This document shows positions 55,677-64,000 of a DNA stretch of 64,000 nucleotides, one piece after another. Position 1 is the stretch's first letter; each line of letters starts with the position of its first letter. The notes beneath the pieces were generated by a model. That model did no database searches, had not been told where the DNA came from, and worked only from the letters and a program-made list of their open reading frames with translations. This DNA is from Pseudomonas viridiflava (GTDB lineage Bacteria > Pseudomonadota > Gammaproteobacteria > Pseudomonadales > Pseudomonadaceae): NCBI RefSeq assembly GCF_900573885.1, contig NZ_UPSE01000453.1:496001-560000 (forward strand), read 5' to 3'. The translations under genes were made by a program, and so were the position numbers.

Positions 55677-56923
55677 AAATTGCCATTATCGGCAGCGGTA
55701 TTTCAGGGCTGACCACGGCCTATTTGCTCAACCGCCAGCACGATATTCAGGTATTCGAAGCCAGCGCATGGATCGGCGGCCACACCCATACCGTGGACGT
55801 GCAGGTCGATGGCCGCGACTACGCGATAGACACCGGCTTCATCGTGTTCAACGACTGGACCTACCCGAACTTCATCCGTTTGCTCGACAAACTGAAGGTG
55901 GCCTATCAGCCCACCGAAATGAGCTTTTCGGTGCACGACCAGAACAGCGGCGTGGAGTACAACGGCAACACCCTCAATAGCCTGTTCGCGCAGCGGCGCA
56001 ACCTGCTGTCACCGACGTTCTGGGGCATGTTGCGCGACATCTTGCGCTTCAACCGCGAAGCCATGGCCGAGCTGGACAACCAGCAGATCAACTCCGGCAT
56101 GACCCTGGGCACCTACTTGCAGGCGCGCGGCTACCGGCAGCGTTTTATCGACCATTACATCGTGCCGATGGGCGCGGCGATCTGGTCGATGTCGTTGGGC
56201 GAGATGCTCAACTTTCCGCTGCGTTTCTTTGTGCAGTTTTTCAAGAACCATGGCCTGCTGTCGGTGAACAACCGGCCGCAGTGGCACGTGATCAGCGGTG
56301 GCTCGCGTAGCTATGTGGAGCCGCTGTGCGCCTCGTTTCGCCAGCACATCCGGCTCAATTGCCCGGTGATGAAAGTCGAGCGCGACGAGCTGGGCGTGAC
56401 CGTACACAGCGCCCAGGGCATCGAGCATTTCGACAAGGTGATTTTCGCCTGCCACAGCGACCAGGCGCTGCGTCTGCTCGGCCAGCCGACGGCCGCGGAG
56501 CAGAGCATTCTCGGCGCCTTGCCGTATGCCGAAAACGACGTGGTGCTGCACACCGACACGCGCCTCTTGCCCAAGCGCCGCCTGGCCTGGGCCAGCTGGA
56601 ATTACCGGCTCGACGGCAACCGCGAGCGGGCAGCCGCGGTGACGTACGACATGAACATTTTGCAAGGTATTCAGAGCGACACCACGTTCTGCGTGAGCCT
56701 GAATCAGAACGACGTCATCGACCCGGCAAAAGTGCTGTCGCGCCATACCTACGCGCATCCGCAATACAGCTTGGCAGGCGTCGAAGCACAGGGGCGCTGG
56801 CATGAACTGCTCGGTGTGAACCATACCTACTACTGCGGCGCTTACTGGGCCAACGGTTTTCATGAAGATGGCGTCGTCAGCGCCCTGCGCGTTGGGCAGG
56901 CGTTTGGCGAGGCGCTGAAATGA
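55673..56923 (+). CDS. FAD-dependent oxidoreductase (amine oxidase-like)
   Basis: 416 aa. FAD motif: IAIIGSGISGLTTAYLLNRQ near residue 3, followed by FEASAWIGGHTHTV. This is a flavin amine-oxidase/protoporphyrinogen-oxidase-type fold, with DTGFIVFNDWTYPNFIRLLDKL. It ends with NHTYYCGAYWANGFHEDGVVSALRVGQAFG, the C-terminal FAD-binding strand. Proteins like this are encoded next to DUF1365 and Cfa in many proteobacteria and are thought to act on modified membrane lipids. ATGA overlaps at both ends. Confidence 0.9.
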   Translation: MKIAIIGSGISGLTTAYLLNRQHDIQVFEASAWIGGHTHTVDVQVDGRDYAIDTGFIVFNDWTYPNFIRLLDKLKVAYQPTEMSFSVHDQNSGVEYNGNTLNSLFAQRRNLLSPTFWGMLRDILRFNREAMAELDNQQINSGMTLGTYLQARGYRQRFIDHYIVPMGAAIWSMSLGEMLNFPLRFFVQFFKNHGLLSVNNRPQWHVISGGSRSYVEPLCASFRQHIRLNCPVMKVERDELGVTVHSAQGIEHFDKVIFACHSDQALRLLGQPTAAEQSILGALPYAENDVVLHTDTRLLPKRRLAWASWNYRLDGNRERAAAVTYDMNILQGIQSDTTFCVSLNQNDVIDPAKVLSRHTYAHPQYSLAGVEAQGRWHELLGVNHTYYCGAYWANGFHEDGVVSALRVGQAFGEALK

Positions 56924-57717
56924 ACAGCGCCCTGTACAGCGGCTGGGTGCAGCACCGGCGGTTCAGCCCGCGCGCCCATGAGTTCCGTTATCGCATGGGT
57001 TTTCTGTTTCTCGACCTTGATGAACAGGAACAGGTGCTGGCGCTATCGCCACTGGCTGGCCGTAGTCGCTGGGCACCCTTTGCGTTTCGCGAAACCGATT
57101 TTCTGCCGACCTTCACTGGCGCCGGCGTGCGCTTGAGCGACGCAGTGCGCGGACTGGTGAGCGAGGCACTGGGCGAGCCCTTGCTGGGCAAAATCTGCCT
57201 GCTGGCGCAGCCGCGCAGCTGGGGATTGGCGTTCAATCCAGCGAGTTTCTTCTACTGCTACGACAGCGTCGGGCAGTTGCAGGCGGTGCTGTGCGAAGTC
57301 AGCAACACGCCATGGCGCGAGCGTTACCACTACGTGCTGCCGTGCGAAGACGGCCACCCCGGCCCGCACCACGTGCGGGTGGACAAGTCGTTTCACGTCT
57401 CGCCTTTTCTGCCGCGTGAGCTGCAATACCGCATGACGTTCAGCCAGCCCACTTCGCGCCTGGGCGTGCACATGGCCGACTGGCAAGGTGAGCACAAACT
57501 GTTCGACGCCAGCCTGAGCCTGACCCGCCGCCCGCTGACCCGCGAGAGCCTGCACCGTCACTTGCTGAGTTTCCCGTGGATGACCGCCAAAACCGTGTTG
57601 GCCATCTACTGGCAGGCCCTGCGCCTGCTGCTCAAACGTACACCCCTTTTCTCCCACCAGCCGGCGCAGGGTTCTGTGCGCGTGGCTTCGCCGGAAAGCC
57701 ACCATGAAAAGCCCTAG
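56920..57717 (+). CDS. DUF1365 domain-containing protein
   Basis: 265 aa. Starts LYSGWVQHRRFSPRAHEFRYRMGFLFLDLDE, the DUF1365 signature, with FNPASFFYCYDS, YHYVLPCEDG and HVRVDKSFHVSPFLP strands. It has no known enzymatic activity but is consistently found between the FAD oxidoreductase and Cfa genes. It overlaps the upstream gene by 4 bp and the downstream one by 14 bp. Confidence 0.9.
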   Translation: MNSALYSGWVQHRRFSPRAHEFRYRMGFLFLDLDEQEQVLALSPLAGRSRWAPFAFRETDFLPTFTGAGVRLSDAVRGLVSEALGEPLLGKICLLAQPRSWGLAFNPASFFYCYDSVGQLQAVLCEVSNTPWRERYHYVLPCEDGHPGPHHVRVDKSFHVSPFLPRELQYRMTFSQPTSRLGVHMADWQGEHKLFDASLSLTRRPLTRESLHRHLLSFPWMTAKTVLAIYWQALRLLLKRTPLFSHQPAQGSVRVASPESHHEKP

Positions 57718-58975
57718 CCTCAGCAGTAAAACTTTTTCCCGTAGCGGCAATGGCATCGGTGCCGGGCTGCTGCGCCGTGCGGTATTGCGCCTGTTCGGGC
57801 AGTTGCGCCATGGCCAGTTGAGCATTGTCGAAAACGGCGAGCGTCTGGTGTTCGGCCAGCCGGGCGCCGAGCTGCAGGCGGAGATCCACGTGAACGATCC
57901 TGCCGTGTGGTCGCTGGTTGCCAGCAACGGTTCGATTGGCTCCGGCGAGGCGTATATCCACGGGTACTGGAGTTCGCCGGACCTGACCGCCGTGGTGCGC
58001 GTGTTCGTCTGCAACCTCGACCTGCTCGACGCCATGGAGGGCGGGCTGGCAAAACTGGGGCGTCCGCTGGTTGCCGGTTTGCATTGGCTGAACCGCAACA
58101 CGCGCAAGGGCTCGCAGAAAAACATTGCCGCGCACTACGACCTGGGCAATGAGCTGTTCGAGCAATTCCTCGACCCGACCATGATGTACTCGGCCGCCAT
58201 GTTTCAACGCGCAGACGACACGCTGGAGCAGGCGCAGCTGAACAAGCTGGACCGTATCTGCCAGAAGCTCGCCCTGAAACCCACCGACCATTTGCTGGAA
58301 ATCGGCACCGGCTGGGGCAGCATGGCCATTTACGCGGCGGTGCATTACGGCTGCCAGGTGACCACCACCACGCTGTCGCGCGAGCAATACGCCTATACCC
58401 GTCAGCGTATTGAAGCCCAGGGCCTGCAGGACCGCGTGACCTTGCTGTTGCAGGACTACCGCGACCTGGTCGGCCAGTACGACAAACTGGTGTCCATCGA
58501 GATGATCGAGGCCGTCGGCCACAGCTTTCTGCCGACCTACTTCAAGCAATGCGCGCATTTGCTCAAAGACGACGGCCTGATGTTGCTGCAAGCCATCACC
58601 ATCCGCGACCAGCGCTATGAGCAGGCCAGACGCAGTGTCGATTTCATTCAACGCTACATCTTCCCCGGCGGCGCCCTGCCCTCGTTGACCACCATGCTTA
58701 ACGTGGTGACCGAAGAAACCGACATGAACCTGCTGCATATGGAAGATTTCGGCCTGCACTACGCCCGCACCCTGCGCCTGTGGCACGACAACCTGCGCAA
58801 CGCCCGCCATACCCTGCACGAAAAGGGTTACGACGATTACTTCTTCCGTTTGTGGGAGTTTTATTTGTGCTACTGCGAGGGTGGTTTTATCGAGCGAACC
58901 ATCGGCACCGCGCAGCTGCTATTGGCTAAACCGGCGGCGCAACCTGCGCCTTTGTTGGGCCGCTTTGACGCTTAA
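57704..58975 (+). CDS. Cyclopropane-fatty-acyl-phospholipid synthase family protein
   Basis: 423-aa SAM-dependent methyltransferase of the Cfa/UfaM group. SAM site: LLEIGTGWGSMAIYAAVHYG near residue 200. Also present: TTTLSREQYAYTRQRI and VSIEMIEAVGHSFLPTYF, and the bicarbonate/active-site region QRYIFPGGALPSL. It would methylate unsaturated fatty acyl chains of phospholipids. A furan-fatty-acid type methylase, light-inducible in P. putida, is possible. Overlaps the DUF2878 gene start. Confidence 0.92.
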   Translation: MKSPSLSSKTFSRSGNGIGAGLLRRAVLRLFGQLRHGQLSIVENGERLVFGQPGAELQAEIHVNDPAVWSLVASNGSIGSGEAYIHGYWSSPDLTAVVRVFVCNLDLLDAMEGGLAKLGRPLVAGLHWLNRNTRKGSQKNIAAHYDLGNELFEQFLDPTMMYSAAMFQRADDTLEQAQLNKLDRICQKLALKPTDHLLEIGTGWGSMAIYAAVHYGCQVTTTTLSREQYAYTRQRIEAQGLQDRVTLLLQDYRDLVGQYDKLVSIEMIEAVGHSFLPTYFKQCAHLLKDDGLMLLQAITIRDQRYEQARRSVDFIQRYIFPGGALPSLTTMLNVVTEETDMNLLHMEDFGLHYARTLRLWHDNLRNARHTLHEKGYDDYFFRLWEFYLCYCEGGFIERTIGTAQLLLAKPAAQPAPLLGRFDA

Positions 58976-59477
58976 ATCGGTAGCGAACGCCGTGCTGTTT
59001 CAGCTCGGTTGGTTCGCCGGCGTCTACAGCCCGCAGTACCCGGCATTGCTGGGTATAACGGCGTTGGTGGTGGTTATTCACCTGGCCTGGCTGGGCCGTG
59101 GCGAGGTGGGCTTGCTGGTGGCGGTGACGCTGCTGGGCACGCTGATAGACAGCGCCTTGATGCACGGCGGATTGTTCGTGTTTCCCGAAGGACAACCGTT
59201 GTTCGGCGGCTGGCTGATTCCCGCCTGGCTGGTGCTGATGTGGACGTTGCTGGCCACCACGTTGCGCCATTGTCTGGACTGGACAGCGCGGCCACTCGGG
59301 CTCGCCTGCATGCTGGGCGCGGTGAGCGCGCCGTTGTCGTACTACGCCGGCGCGCGGCTCACGGGCGTGCAGTTACCCTATGGCCTGGTGCCGAGTTTGT
59401 TGACCCTGGCGATGCTCTGGGCCGTGCTGTTTCCGCTGCTGCACGCTCTGGCGCGGCGCCTGCAACCGGTCGAATAG
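58965..59477 (+). CDS. DUF2878 family membrane protein
   Basis: About 170 aa with several membrane segments (VLFQLGWFAGVY; ALLGITALVVVIHLAWLG; GLLVAVTLLGTLIDSALM; LIPAWLVLMWTLLATTL). The start is uncertain: TTG 58965 gives the family-like opening LKSVANAVLFQLGWF; GTG 58992 is the alternative. The 5' end overlaps the Cfa gene by 11 bp. DUF2878 proteins accompany Cfa-DUF1365 clusters; function unknown. Last gene of the operon. Confidence 0.78.
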   Translation: MTLKSVANAVLFQLGWFAGVYSPQYPALLGITALVVVIHLAWLGRGEVGLLVAVTLLGTLIDSALMHGGLFVFPEGQPLFGGWLIPAWLVLMWTLLATTLRHCLDWTARPLGLACMLGAVSAPLSYYAGARLTGVQLPYGLVPSLLTLAMLWAVLFPLLHALARRLQPVE

Positions 59478-59516
59478 CAGCCTGCGGCGGGCGGCAATCT
59501 GTACACTGTCGCCCCC

Positions 59517-59834
59517 ATGAGCGACCTTCCAACCATTCCCCTCGTCACCCTTGAGCCCACGCCTGCCGTGGCCTGCTCCAACTGTGCGGCGTGCTGCTGC
59601 CAGCTGGAGGTGATGCTGCTTACCGATACGGGCGTGCCCGAGCGCTACATCGACACCGATGAGTGGGGCGGCGACGTGATGGCGCGCCTCGACGACGGCT
59701 GGTGCATTGCACTGGACCGCGACACGATGCGCTGCACCATTTACGAAAACCGGCCCTGGGTGTGCCGGATTTTTGAGACCGGCTCGGCGGAATGCCTGGA
59801 AGAGCGCCAGCAGTTGTCGACCATTTACCGCTAA
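59517..59834 (+). CDS. YkgJ-like cysteine cluster protein
   Basis: 105 aa with a metal-binding Cys cluster: CSNCAACCCQLEV near residue 22, then GWCIALDRDTMRCTIYENRPWVCRIFETGSAEC. The eight or so Cys fit the YkgJ/zinc- or iron-binding small-protein family; function unknown. No clear Shine-Dalgarno. It starts 39 bp after the DUF2878 stop, so it may continue that transcript. Confidence 0.83.
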   Translation: MSDLPTIPLVTLEPTPAVACSNCAACCCQLEVMLLTDTGVPERYIDTDEWGGDVMARLDDGWCIALDRDTMRCTIYENRPWVCRIFETGSAECLEERQQLSTIYR

Positions 59835-59892
59835 CGCCTGCCGGCGCATCGGTATAGTCGCACCTCAGACGTAACGGACAGGGACGCCCCGC

Positions 59893-60618
59893 ATGCACAG
59901 CATCGAACGCATTTACCCCAAAGACCTCAACCCTCAAAACCCTGACGACCAGGCCACGCTGGCCATCCATATGCAGCGCTACGAATTCGCCTCGGGCTTG
60001 CTCAGCGGCCCGCGCGTACTGGATATGGCCTGCGGCTGCGGCTACGGCACCGCATTGCTGGCTGAGCAGAACCCGGACAAAACCGTGATCGGCGTGGACA
60101 TCGACCCCGACGCCATCGCCTATGCCCAGCAGCACTACCGGTTGAGCAATCTGAGCTACGTGTGCGCCAACGCCGAAACCTTCGCGGGCGAGCAGCGCTT
60201 CGACACCATCGTCAGTCTGGAAACCATCGAACACCTGCCCAGCCCGGCACGTCTTGTGGCGAATTACAGCCGCTTGCTGGCCAGCGGCGGCCAGGTGATT
60301 GCCTCGGTGCCCATCACCCCGACGCTGGACGGCAATCCCCACCACCTGCACGACTTCAGCAAAGGCTCGTTCGCGCGCCTGTTTCGCAGCCAGGGCCTGC
60401 GCGCGGTAAAGGAGTTCGAGCAGATTCAGTGGTGGCAATTCAAAGGGCTGTTCAGCAAAAAAGCCGACCACCAGAAACAGCATCGCTCCGAAGGCGTGGG
60501 CAATGCCGTGTTGCAGTACTACCGTCGCCACCCGTTCTACTTGCTGGCGCGCCTGGGTTCGATGCTTCGCTATGGCTTTAGCAATCGCTACCTGACGTGC
60601 CAGTTCAAGGCACAGTGA
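59893..60618 (+). CDS. Class I SAM-dependent methyltransferase
   Basis: 241 aa. SAM motif VLDMACGCGYGTALLAEQ near residue 45, GVDIDPDAIAYAQQHY, and FDTIVSLETIEHLPSPARLV. It is a UbiE/Methyltransf_11-like enzyme; substrate unknown. The C-terminal part is basic and aromatic (RRHPFYLLARLGSMLRYGFSNRYL). AGGGACG lies about 10 nt before the ATG. Convergent with the CobW-type gene. Confidence 0.86.
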   Translation: MHSIERIYPKDLNPQNPDDQATLAIHMQRYEFASGLLSGPRVLDMACGCGYGTALLAEQNPDKTVIGVDIDPDAIAYAQQHYRLSNLSYVCANAETFAGEQRFDTIVSLETIEHLPSPARLVANYSRLLASGGQVIASVPITPTLDGNPHHLHDFSKGSFARLFRSQGLRAVKEFEQIQWWQFKGLFSKKADHQKQHRSEGVGNAVLQYYRRHPFYLLARLGSMLRYGFSNRYLTCQFKAQ

Positions 60619-60619
60619 T

Positions 60620-61594
60620 TCAGCTCGCCGCTACGGCAGCGAAGCCTGTGCGAATTTCTTCTTCGGGCAACTGATCGCCGATAAACACGATCACGCTTTC
60701 GCGCACATCGTCCGCCGACCATTCGCGGTCCCAGTCGAAGCCATACAAGCGCAGAACGCCCTGGAACACCATGCGCCGTTCTTCGCTAGCAATGTCCAGC
60801 ACGCCTTTGTAGCGCAGCAGCGAATTGCCGTGGGTTTCCAGCAGGTTTTCCATAAACCCGCTGAGTTTGTCGATGTCCAGCGGCTGGTCGCTTTTCAGCA
60901 CCAGCGTGCCGATGCGATCCGGGCTGGCGGCGAGCGTTAGCGGGCGCAGGCTGATGGTGGCGGGAAGATCTGCATTGAGGTTGAAACCGCGCACATCCAG
61001 CAGCTCTGCCAGATCAATACGGCCATGCTCCACCACCCGGATCGGCGCGCGGCGGTTGATGCGGCCCAGGCGCTGGACCAGTGCGTCGTAATGCGCGTCG
61101 TCCACCAGATCGCGCTTGCTCACCAGAATGCGGTCAGCAAACCCCACCTGCGCCTGGGCGATGGGTTCGGCCAGATGGCGCTCGGCATTGGCGGCGTCTA
61201 CCACGGTGATGATGCCGTCGAGCACATAGCGCTCGCACAACTCTTGCTCAGCAAAAAAGGTTTGCGCCACCGGAGCGGGATCGGCCAGACCGGTGCACTC
61301 GATCACCAGCCGGTCAAAGGCGATTTCGCCGCTGTCCAGACGGTCCAGCAGCAGGTACAGGGCTTTTTCCAATTCGACATGAATGGAACAGCACACGCAG
61401 CCGTTGGCGAGGGTCATCACCTGCACCGGCTCGGTGCCGAGCAACTCGCCATCGATAGGGGTTTCGCTGAATTCATTTTCGATAACGGCGATCTTCAGGC
61501 CATGCTCGGCCTTGAGAATGTGCCGCAGCAAGGTAGTTTTGCCGGCACCGAGAAACCCGCTGAGAACGGTGACCGGAATGGGAGCGTGACTCAT
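60620..61594 (-). CDS. CobW/YjiA family GTPase
   Basis: 324-aa metal-related G3E GTPase. Walker A LSGFLGAGKTTLL near residue 10, the metal-binding CVCC in LANGCVCCSIHVELEKAL, and SKRDLVDD as guanine-specificity motif. The C-terminal CobW domain ends DVRESVIVFIGDQLPEEEIRTGF. Family members insert or hand over zinc or other metals. It lies downstream of cstA/btsT and yjiX as in E. coli (btsT-yjiX-yjiA). Confidence 0.92.
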   Translation of the reverse strand: MSHAPIPVTVLSGFLGAGKTTLLRHILKAEHGLKIAVIENEFSETPIDGELLGTEPVQVMTLANGCVCCSIHVELEKALYLLLDRLDSGEIAFDRLVIECTGLADPAPVAQTFFAEQELCERYVLDGIITVVDAANAERHLAEPIAQAQVGFADRILVSKRDLVDDAHYDALVQRLGRINRRAPIRVVEHGRIDLAELLDVRGFNLNADLPATISLRPLTLAASPDRIGTLVLKSDQPLDIDKLSGFMENLLETHGNSLLRYKGVLDIASEERRMVFQGVLRLYGFDWDREWSADDVRESVIVFIGDQLPEEEIRTGFAAVAAS

Positions 61595-61692
61595 GGTTAC
61601 GTCCTGAACAGTGACGCCGTGGGGCGCCTAAATAGAAAACGCCACGACAAGCGTGGCGCCAGAAATTTCAACAGAAGAAAAGTGTCGTCGAT

Positions 61693-61896
61693 TCAGCAGC
61701 AGCGAATGGGCCGCCCCTTTCCGCCGCCATAACGGGCTTCTTGACGCTCACGAAAGAATTCTTCGTACGTCATTACCGGTTTGTCCGGGTGCTTGTTCGC
61801 CATGTGCTCGACGTAATTGTCGTAATCGGGCATGCCCACCAGCATGCGCGCGGCCTGCCCCAGGTATTTGCCCATGCGACTCAGGTCATTGAACAT
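61693..61896 (-). CDS. YjiX/YbdD family small protein
   Basis: 67 aa from ATG 61896, preceded by GAGGACAGACC. The family pattern is complete: [47 protein letters not shown], and a C-terminal [11 protein letters not shown]. YbdD/YjiX always accompanies CstA/BtsT; it may form part of the transporter or its regulation. It lies between cstA/btsT and the GTPase gene. Confidence 0.93.
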   Translation of the reverse strand: MFNDLSRMGKYLGQAARMLVGMPDYDNYVEHMANKHPDKPVMTYEEFFRERQEARYGGGKGRPIRCC

Positions 61897-61957
61897 GGTC
61901 TGTCCTCGATAAAGCGGGCCGGCGCAGTGCCGGCCCGTGTCCACTCAGCTGATTGGC

Positions 61958-64000
61958 TCAGATATGTGGAATGGGTTCGAACGGGGTTTCCTTGTCGCTA
62001 CGCTCAGGACGAACCCACGCCGCGCGACCCACCTTGATGGCATAGAACAGCACGCTGAATACCACGAACAGGAACAGCACCGTGAGGGTGGCGTTGGTGT
62101 ACGCATTGAAGATCACGTGCTGCATCTGCTCAGCGTTCTTGGCCGGAGCAATAATTTGCCCGGAAGCCAGCGCATCACTGTACTTGCGACCCAGCGCCAC
62201 GAAGCCCACCGCCGGGTTGCTGTCGAACAGCTTGATCAGCCCTGCGGTGGTGGTGCAAATCAGCAGCCAGGTAGCCGGCAGCGCCGTCACCCAGGCGTAT
62301 TGCTGACGCTTCATTTTGATCAGCACCACGGTGCCGAGCATCAGCGCGATACCGGCAAGCATCTGGTTCGAGATGCCAAACAGCGGCCACAAGGTATTGA
62401 TGCCGCCCAACGGATCGACCACCCCCTGATAGAGCAGCCAGCCCCACATCGCGACGCAACCGCCCGTGGCGATGATGTTGGCGACCCAGGAGTCGGTCTT
62501 GCGCAGCGCCGGCACAAAGTTGCCGAGCAGATCCTGCAGCATGAAACGACCGGCACGGGTGCCCGCATCCACTGCCGTGAGGATAAACAGCGCCTCAAAC
62601 AGAATCGCAAAGTGGTACCAGAACGCCATGGTGTTTTCACCCGGCAGCACCGTGTGGAGAATCTGAGCGATACCCACCGCCAGGGTTGGCGCACCGCCGG
62701 CTCGAGCCAGAATGGTGGTTTCGCCGATGTCACGCGCAGTGGCTTCGAGCGCTTCCGGCGTAATCATGAAACCCCAACTGCTCACCGTTGCGGCAACCGA
62801 TGCCACATCGGCACCCACTACAGCGGGCGGGCTGTTCATGGCGAAGTACACGCCCGGTTCGATGACCGAAGCAGCCACCATCGCCATGATTGCCACGAAC
62901 GACTCCATCAACATGCCGCCGTAACCGATGTAACGCGCATGGGACTCACTGGCCAGCAGCTTCGGCGTAGTGCCCGAAGAAATCAGCGCGTGGAAACCAG
63001 ACACAGCACCGCAGGCAATGGTGATGAACAGGAACGGAAACAGACCGCCTTTCCACACCGGACCGGTGCCGTCGACGAACTGCGTCAGCGCCGGCATTTT
63101 CAGTTCTGGCATGGTGATCAGAATGCCCAGCGCCAGCGCGATGATGGTGCCGATTTTCAGGAAGGTAGACAGGTAATCACGCGGGGCTAACAGCAGCCAC
63201 ACGGGCAGCACCGACGCCACAGCGCCGTAGCCGATCAGCATCCAGGTGATTTCGATACCGGTAAAGGTAAACATCGGCGCCCAATCAGGGCTAGCAGCCA
63301 CTTGGCCGCCCAGCCAGATGGAACCGAGCAATAGCAGCAGGCCAACGATGGAAATTTCACCAATGCGGCCCGGGCGGATGTAGCGCATATACACGCCCAT
63401 CAGCATCGCGATCGGAATGGTCGCCATCACCGTGAACATGCCCCATGGGCTCGAAGCCAGCGCTTTCACCACGATCAACGCCAGCACCGCAAGGATGATG
63501 ATCATGATCAGGAATGCACCGAATAGCGCAATGGTGCCAGGCACCTGGCCCATTTCTTCGCGCACCAGCTCACCCAGGGAGCGGCCGTTACGGCGAGTGG
63601 AAATGAACAGCACCATGAAGTCCTGAACCGCACCGGCGAGAATCACCCCCGCAATCAGCCAGAGCGTACCCGGCAGATACCCCATCTGCGCCGCCAGTAC
63701 CGGGCCGACCAAAGGACCGGCGCCAGCAATGGCAGCAAAGTGGTGACCGAACAGGATGTGTTTGTTGGTCGGCACATAGTCCAGACCGTCGTTATTCAAT
63801 ACAGCGGGAGTGGCGCGATTGGGGTCCAGCTGCATCACCTTGTTGGCGATAAACAGACTGTAGTAGCGGTAGGCAACCAGATAGAGGGCCACAGCGGCCA
63901 CCACTATCCACAACGCGTTGATGGCTTCACCGCGGCGCAAAGCCACGACACCCAAGGCACCGGCGCCCACTACTGCCAACACTGCCCAGGGCAGGTGGCG
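61958..64000 (-). CDS. CstA/BtsT family pyruvate/peptide transporter (partial)
   Basis: At least 674 aa are present, and the frame stays open through the right edge, so the N-terminus is missing by a few residues to tens of residues. It has many membrane helices with the CstA signatures FGHHFAAIAGAGPLVGPVLAAQMGYLPG and HALISSGTTPKLLASES. It imports pyruvate or peptides during carbon limitation. It is the first gene of the leftward cstA/btsT-yjiX-yjiA unit. The tail PERSDKETPFEPIPHI ends 61 bp before yjiX. Confidence 0.93.
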   Translation of the reverse strand, partial: RHLPWAVLAVVGAGALGVVALRRGEAINALWIVVAAVALYLVAYRYYSLFIANKVMQLDPNRATPAVLNNDGLDYVPTNKHILFGHHFAAIAGAGPLVGPVLAAQMGYLPGTLWLIAGVILAGAVQDFMVLFISTRRNGRSLGELVREEMGQVPGTIALFGAFLIMIIILAVLALIVVKALASSPWGMFTVMATIPIAMLMGVYMRYIRPGRIGEISIVGLLLLLGSIWLGGQVAASPDWAPMFTFTGIEITWMLIGYGAVASVLPVWLLLAPRDYLSTFLKIGTIIALALGILITMPELKMPALTQFVDGTGPVWKGGLFPFLFITIACGAVSGFHALISSGTTPKLLASESHARYIGYGGMLMESFVAIMAMVAASVIEPGVYFAMNSPPAVVGADVASVAATVSSWGFMITPEALEATARDIGETTILARAGGAPTLAVGIAQILHTVLPGENTMAFWYHFAILFEALFILTAVDAGTRAGRFMLQDLLGNFVPALRKTDSWVANIIATGGCVAMWGWLLYQGVVDPLGGINTLWPLFGISNQMLAGIALMLGTVVLIKMKRQQYAWVTALPATWLLICTTTAGLIKLFDSNPAVGFVALGRKYSDALASGQIIAPAKNAEQMQHVIFNAYTNATLTVLFLFVVFSVLFYAIKVGRAAWVRPERSDKETPFEPIPHI

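Overview
The window looks like a Pseudomonas chromosome, probably from the P. fluorescens/P. putida side of the genus. The evidence is a complete alginate operon in canonical order (algD-8-44-K-E-G-X-L-I-J-F-A), GC-rich coding sequence, several families of Pseudomonas-style REP/inverted intergenic repeats, an AlkK-type acyl-CoA ligase, a DUF1302/DUF1329 pair, and a phrB light-response cluster. No rRNA, tRNA, CRISPR array, insertion sequence or prophage was recognised. The species is inferred, not proven.

Layout. (1) 0.15-9.95 kb: a MalT-like LuxR regulator, DUF1329 and DUF1302 envelope proteins and an acyl-CoA ligase all run leftward; a thiolase runs rightward. Together they look like a lipid or hydrophobic-substrate uptake and activation region. 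(2) 10-17.6 kb: a LysE exporter, a 2-hydroxyacid dehydrogenase, rsmC, a yybP-ykoY manganese riboswitch ahead of a GDT1/UPF0016 Mn exporter, a SnoaL-like protein, an M48 lipoprotein protease and a Cache-type chemoreceptor. (3) 17.6-20 kb: two tandem paralogous genes for exported proteins made of a 13-residue repeat (7 and 10 copies), with an SDR gene upstream of one and a short SDR-like relic upstream of the other. (4) 20-28.4 kb: cytosine deaminase, polyamine-binding protein, GST, GIY-YIG protein, a ParD/ParE-like toxin-antitoxin pair, a SnoaL protein, a GlxA-type regulator, yaaA and an A/T-richer GH18 chitinase. (5) 28.4-46.4 kb: the algD regulatory region and the alginate operon, from GDP-mannuronate synthesis through polymerisation, c-di-GMP control, export, epimerisation, lyase and O-acetylation to GDP-mannose supply. 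A ~0.7-kb tandem array of REP-like repeats sits between algL and algI. (6) 46.5-50.9 kb: PhoH-like ATPase, NCS2 purine permease and trmA. (7) 50.9-59.5 kb: a tightly packed, mostly overlapping run (DUF523/DUF1722 - MerR/LitR-like - phrB - SnoaL - SDR - FAD oxidoreductase - DUF1365 - Cfa-like - DUF2878) preceded by five TGTACA boxes. This resembles a light- or photo-oxidative-stress-controlled photolyase and membrane-lipid modification operon. (8) 59.5-64 kb: a YkgJ-like cysteine-cluster protein, a methyltransferase, then a leftward cstA/btsT - yjiX - yjiA unit, with cstA/btsT cut by the right edge.

The most interesting items are the TGTACA-box operon, the duplicated 13-residue-repeat genes with the SDR relic, the repeat array that splits the alginate operon, and the long algD upstream region with an exact AlgR-type site next to an AlgU-like promoter. 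Assignments rest on reading motifs and gene order; no database search was run.
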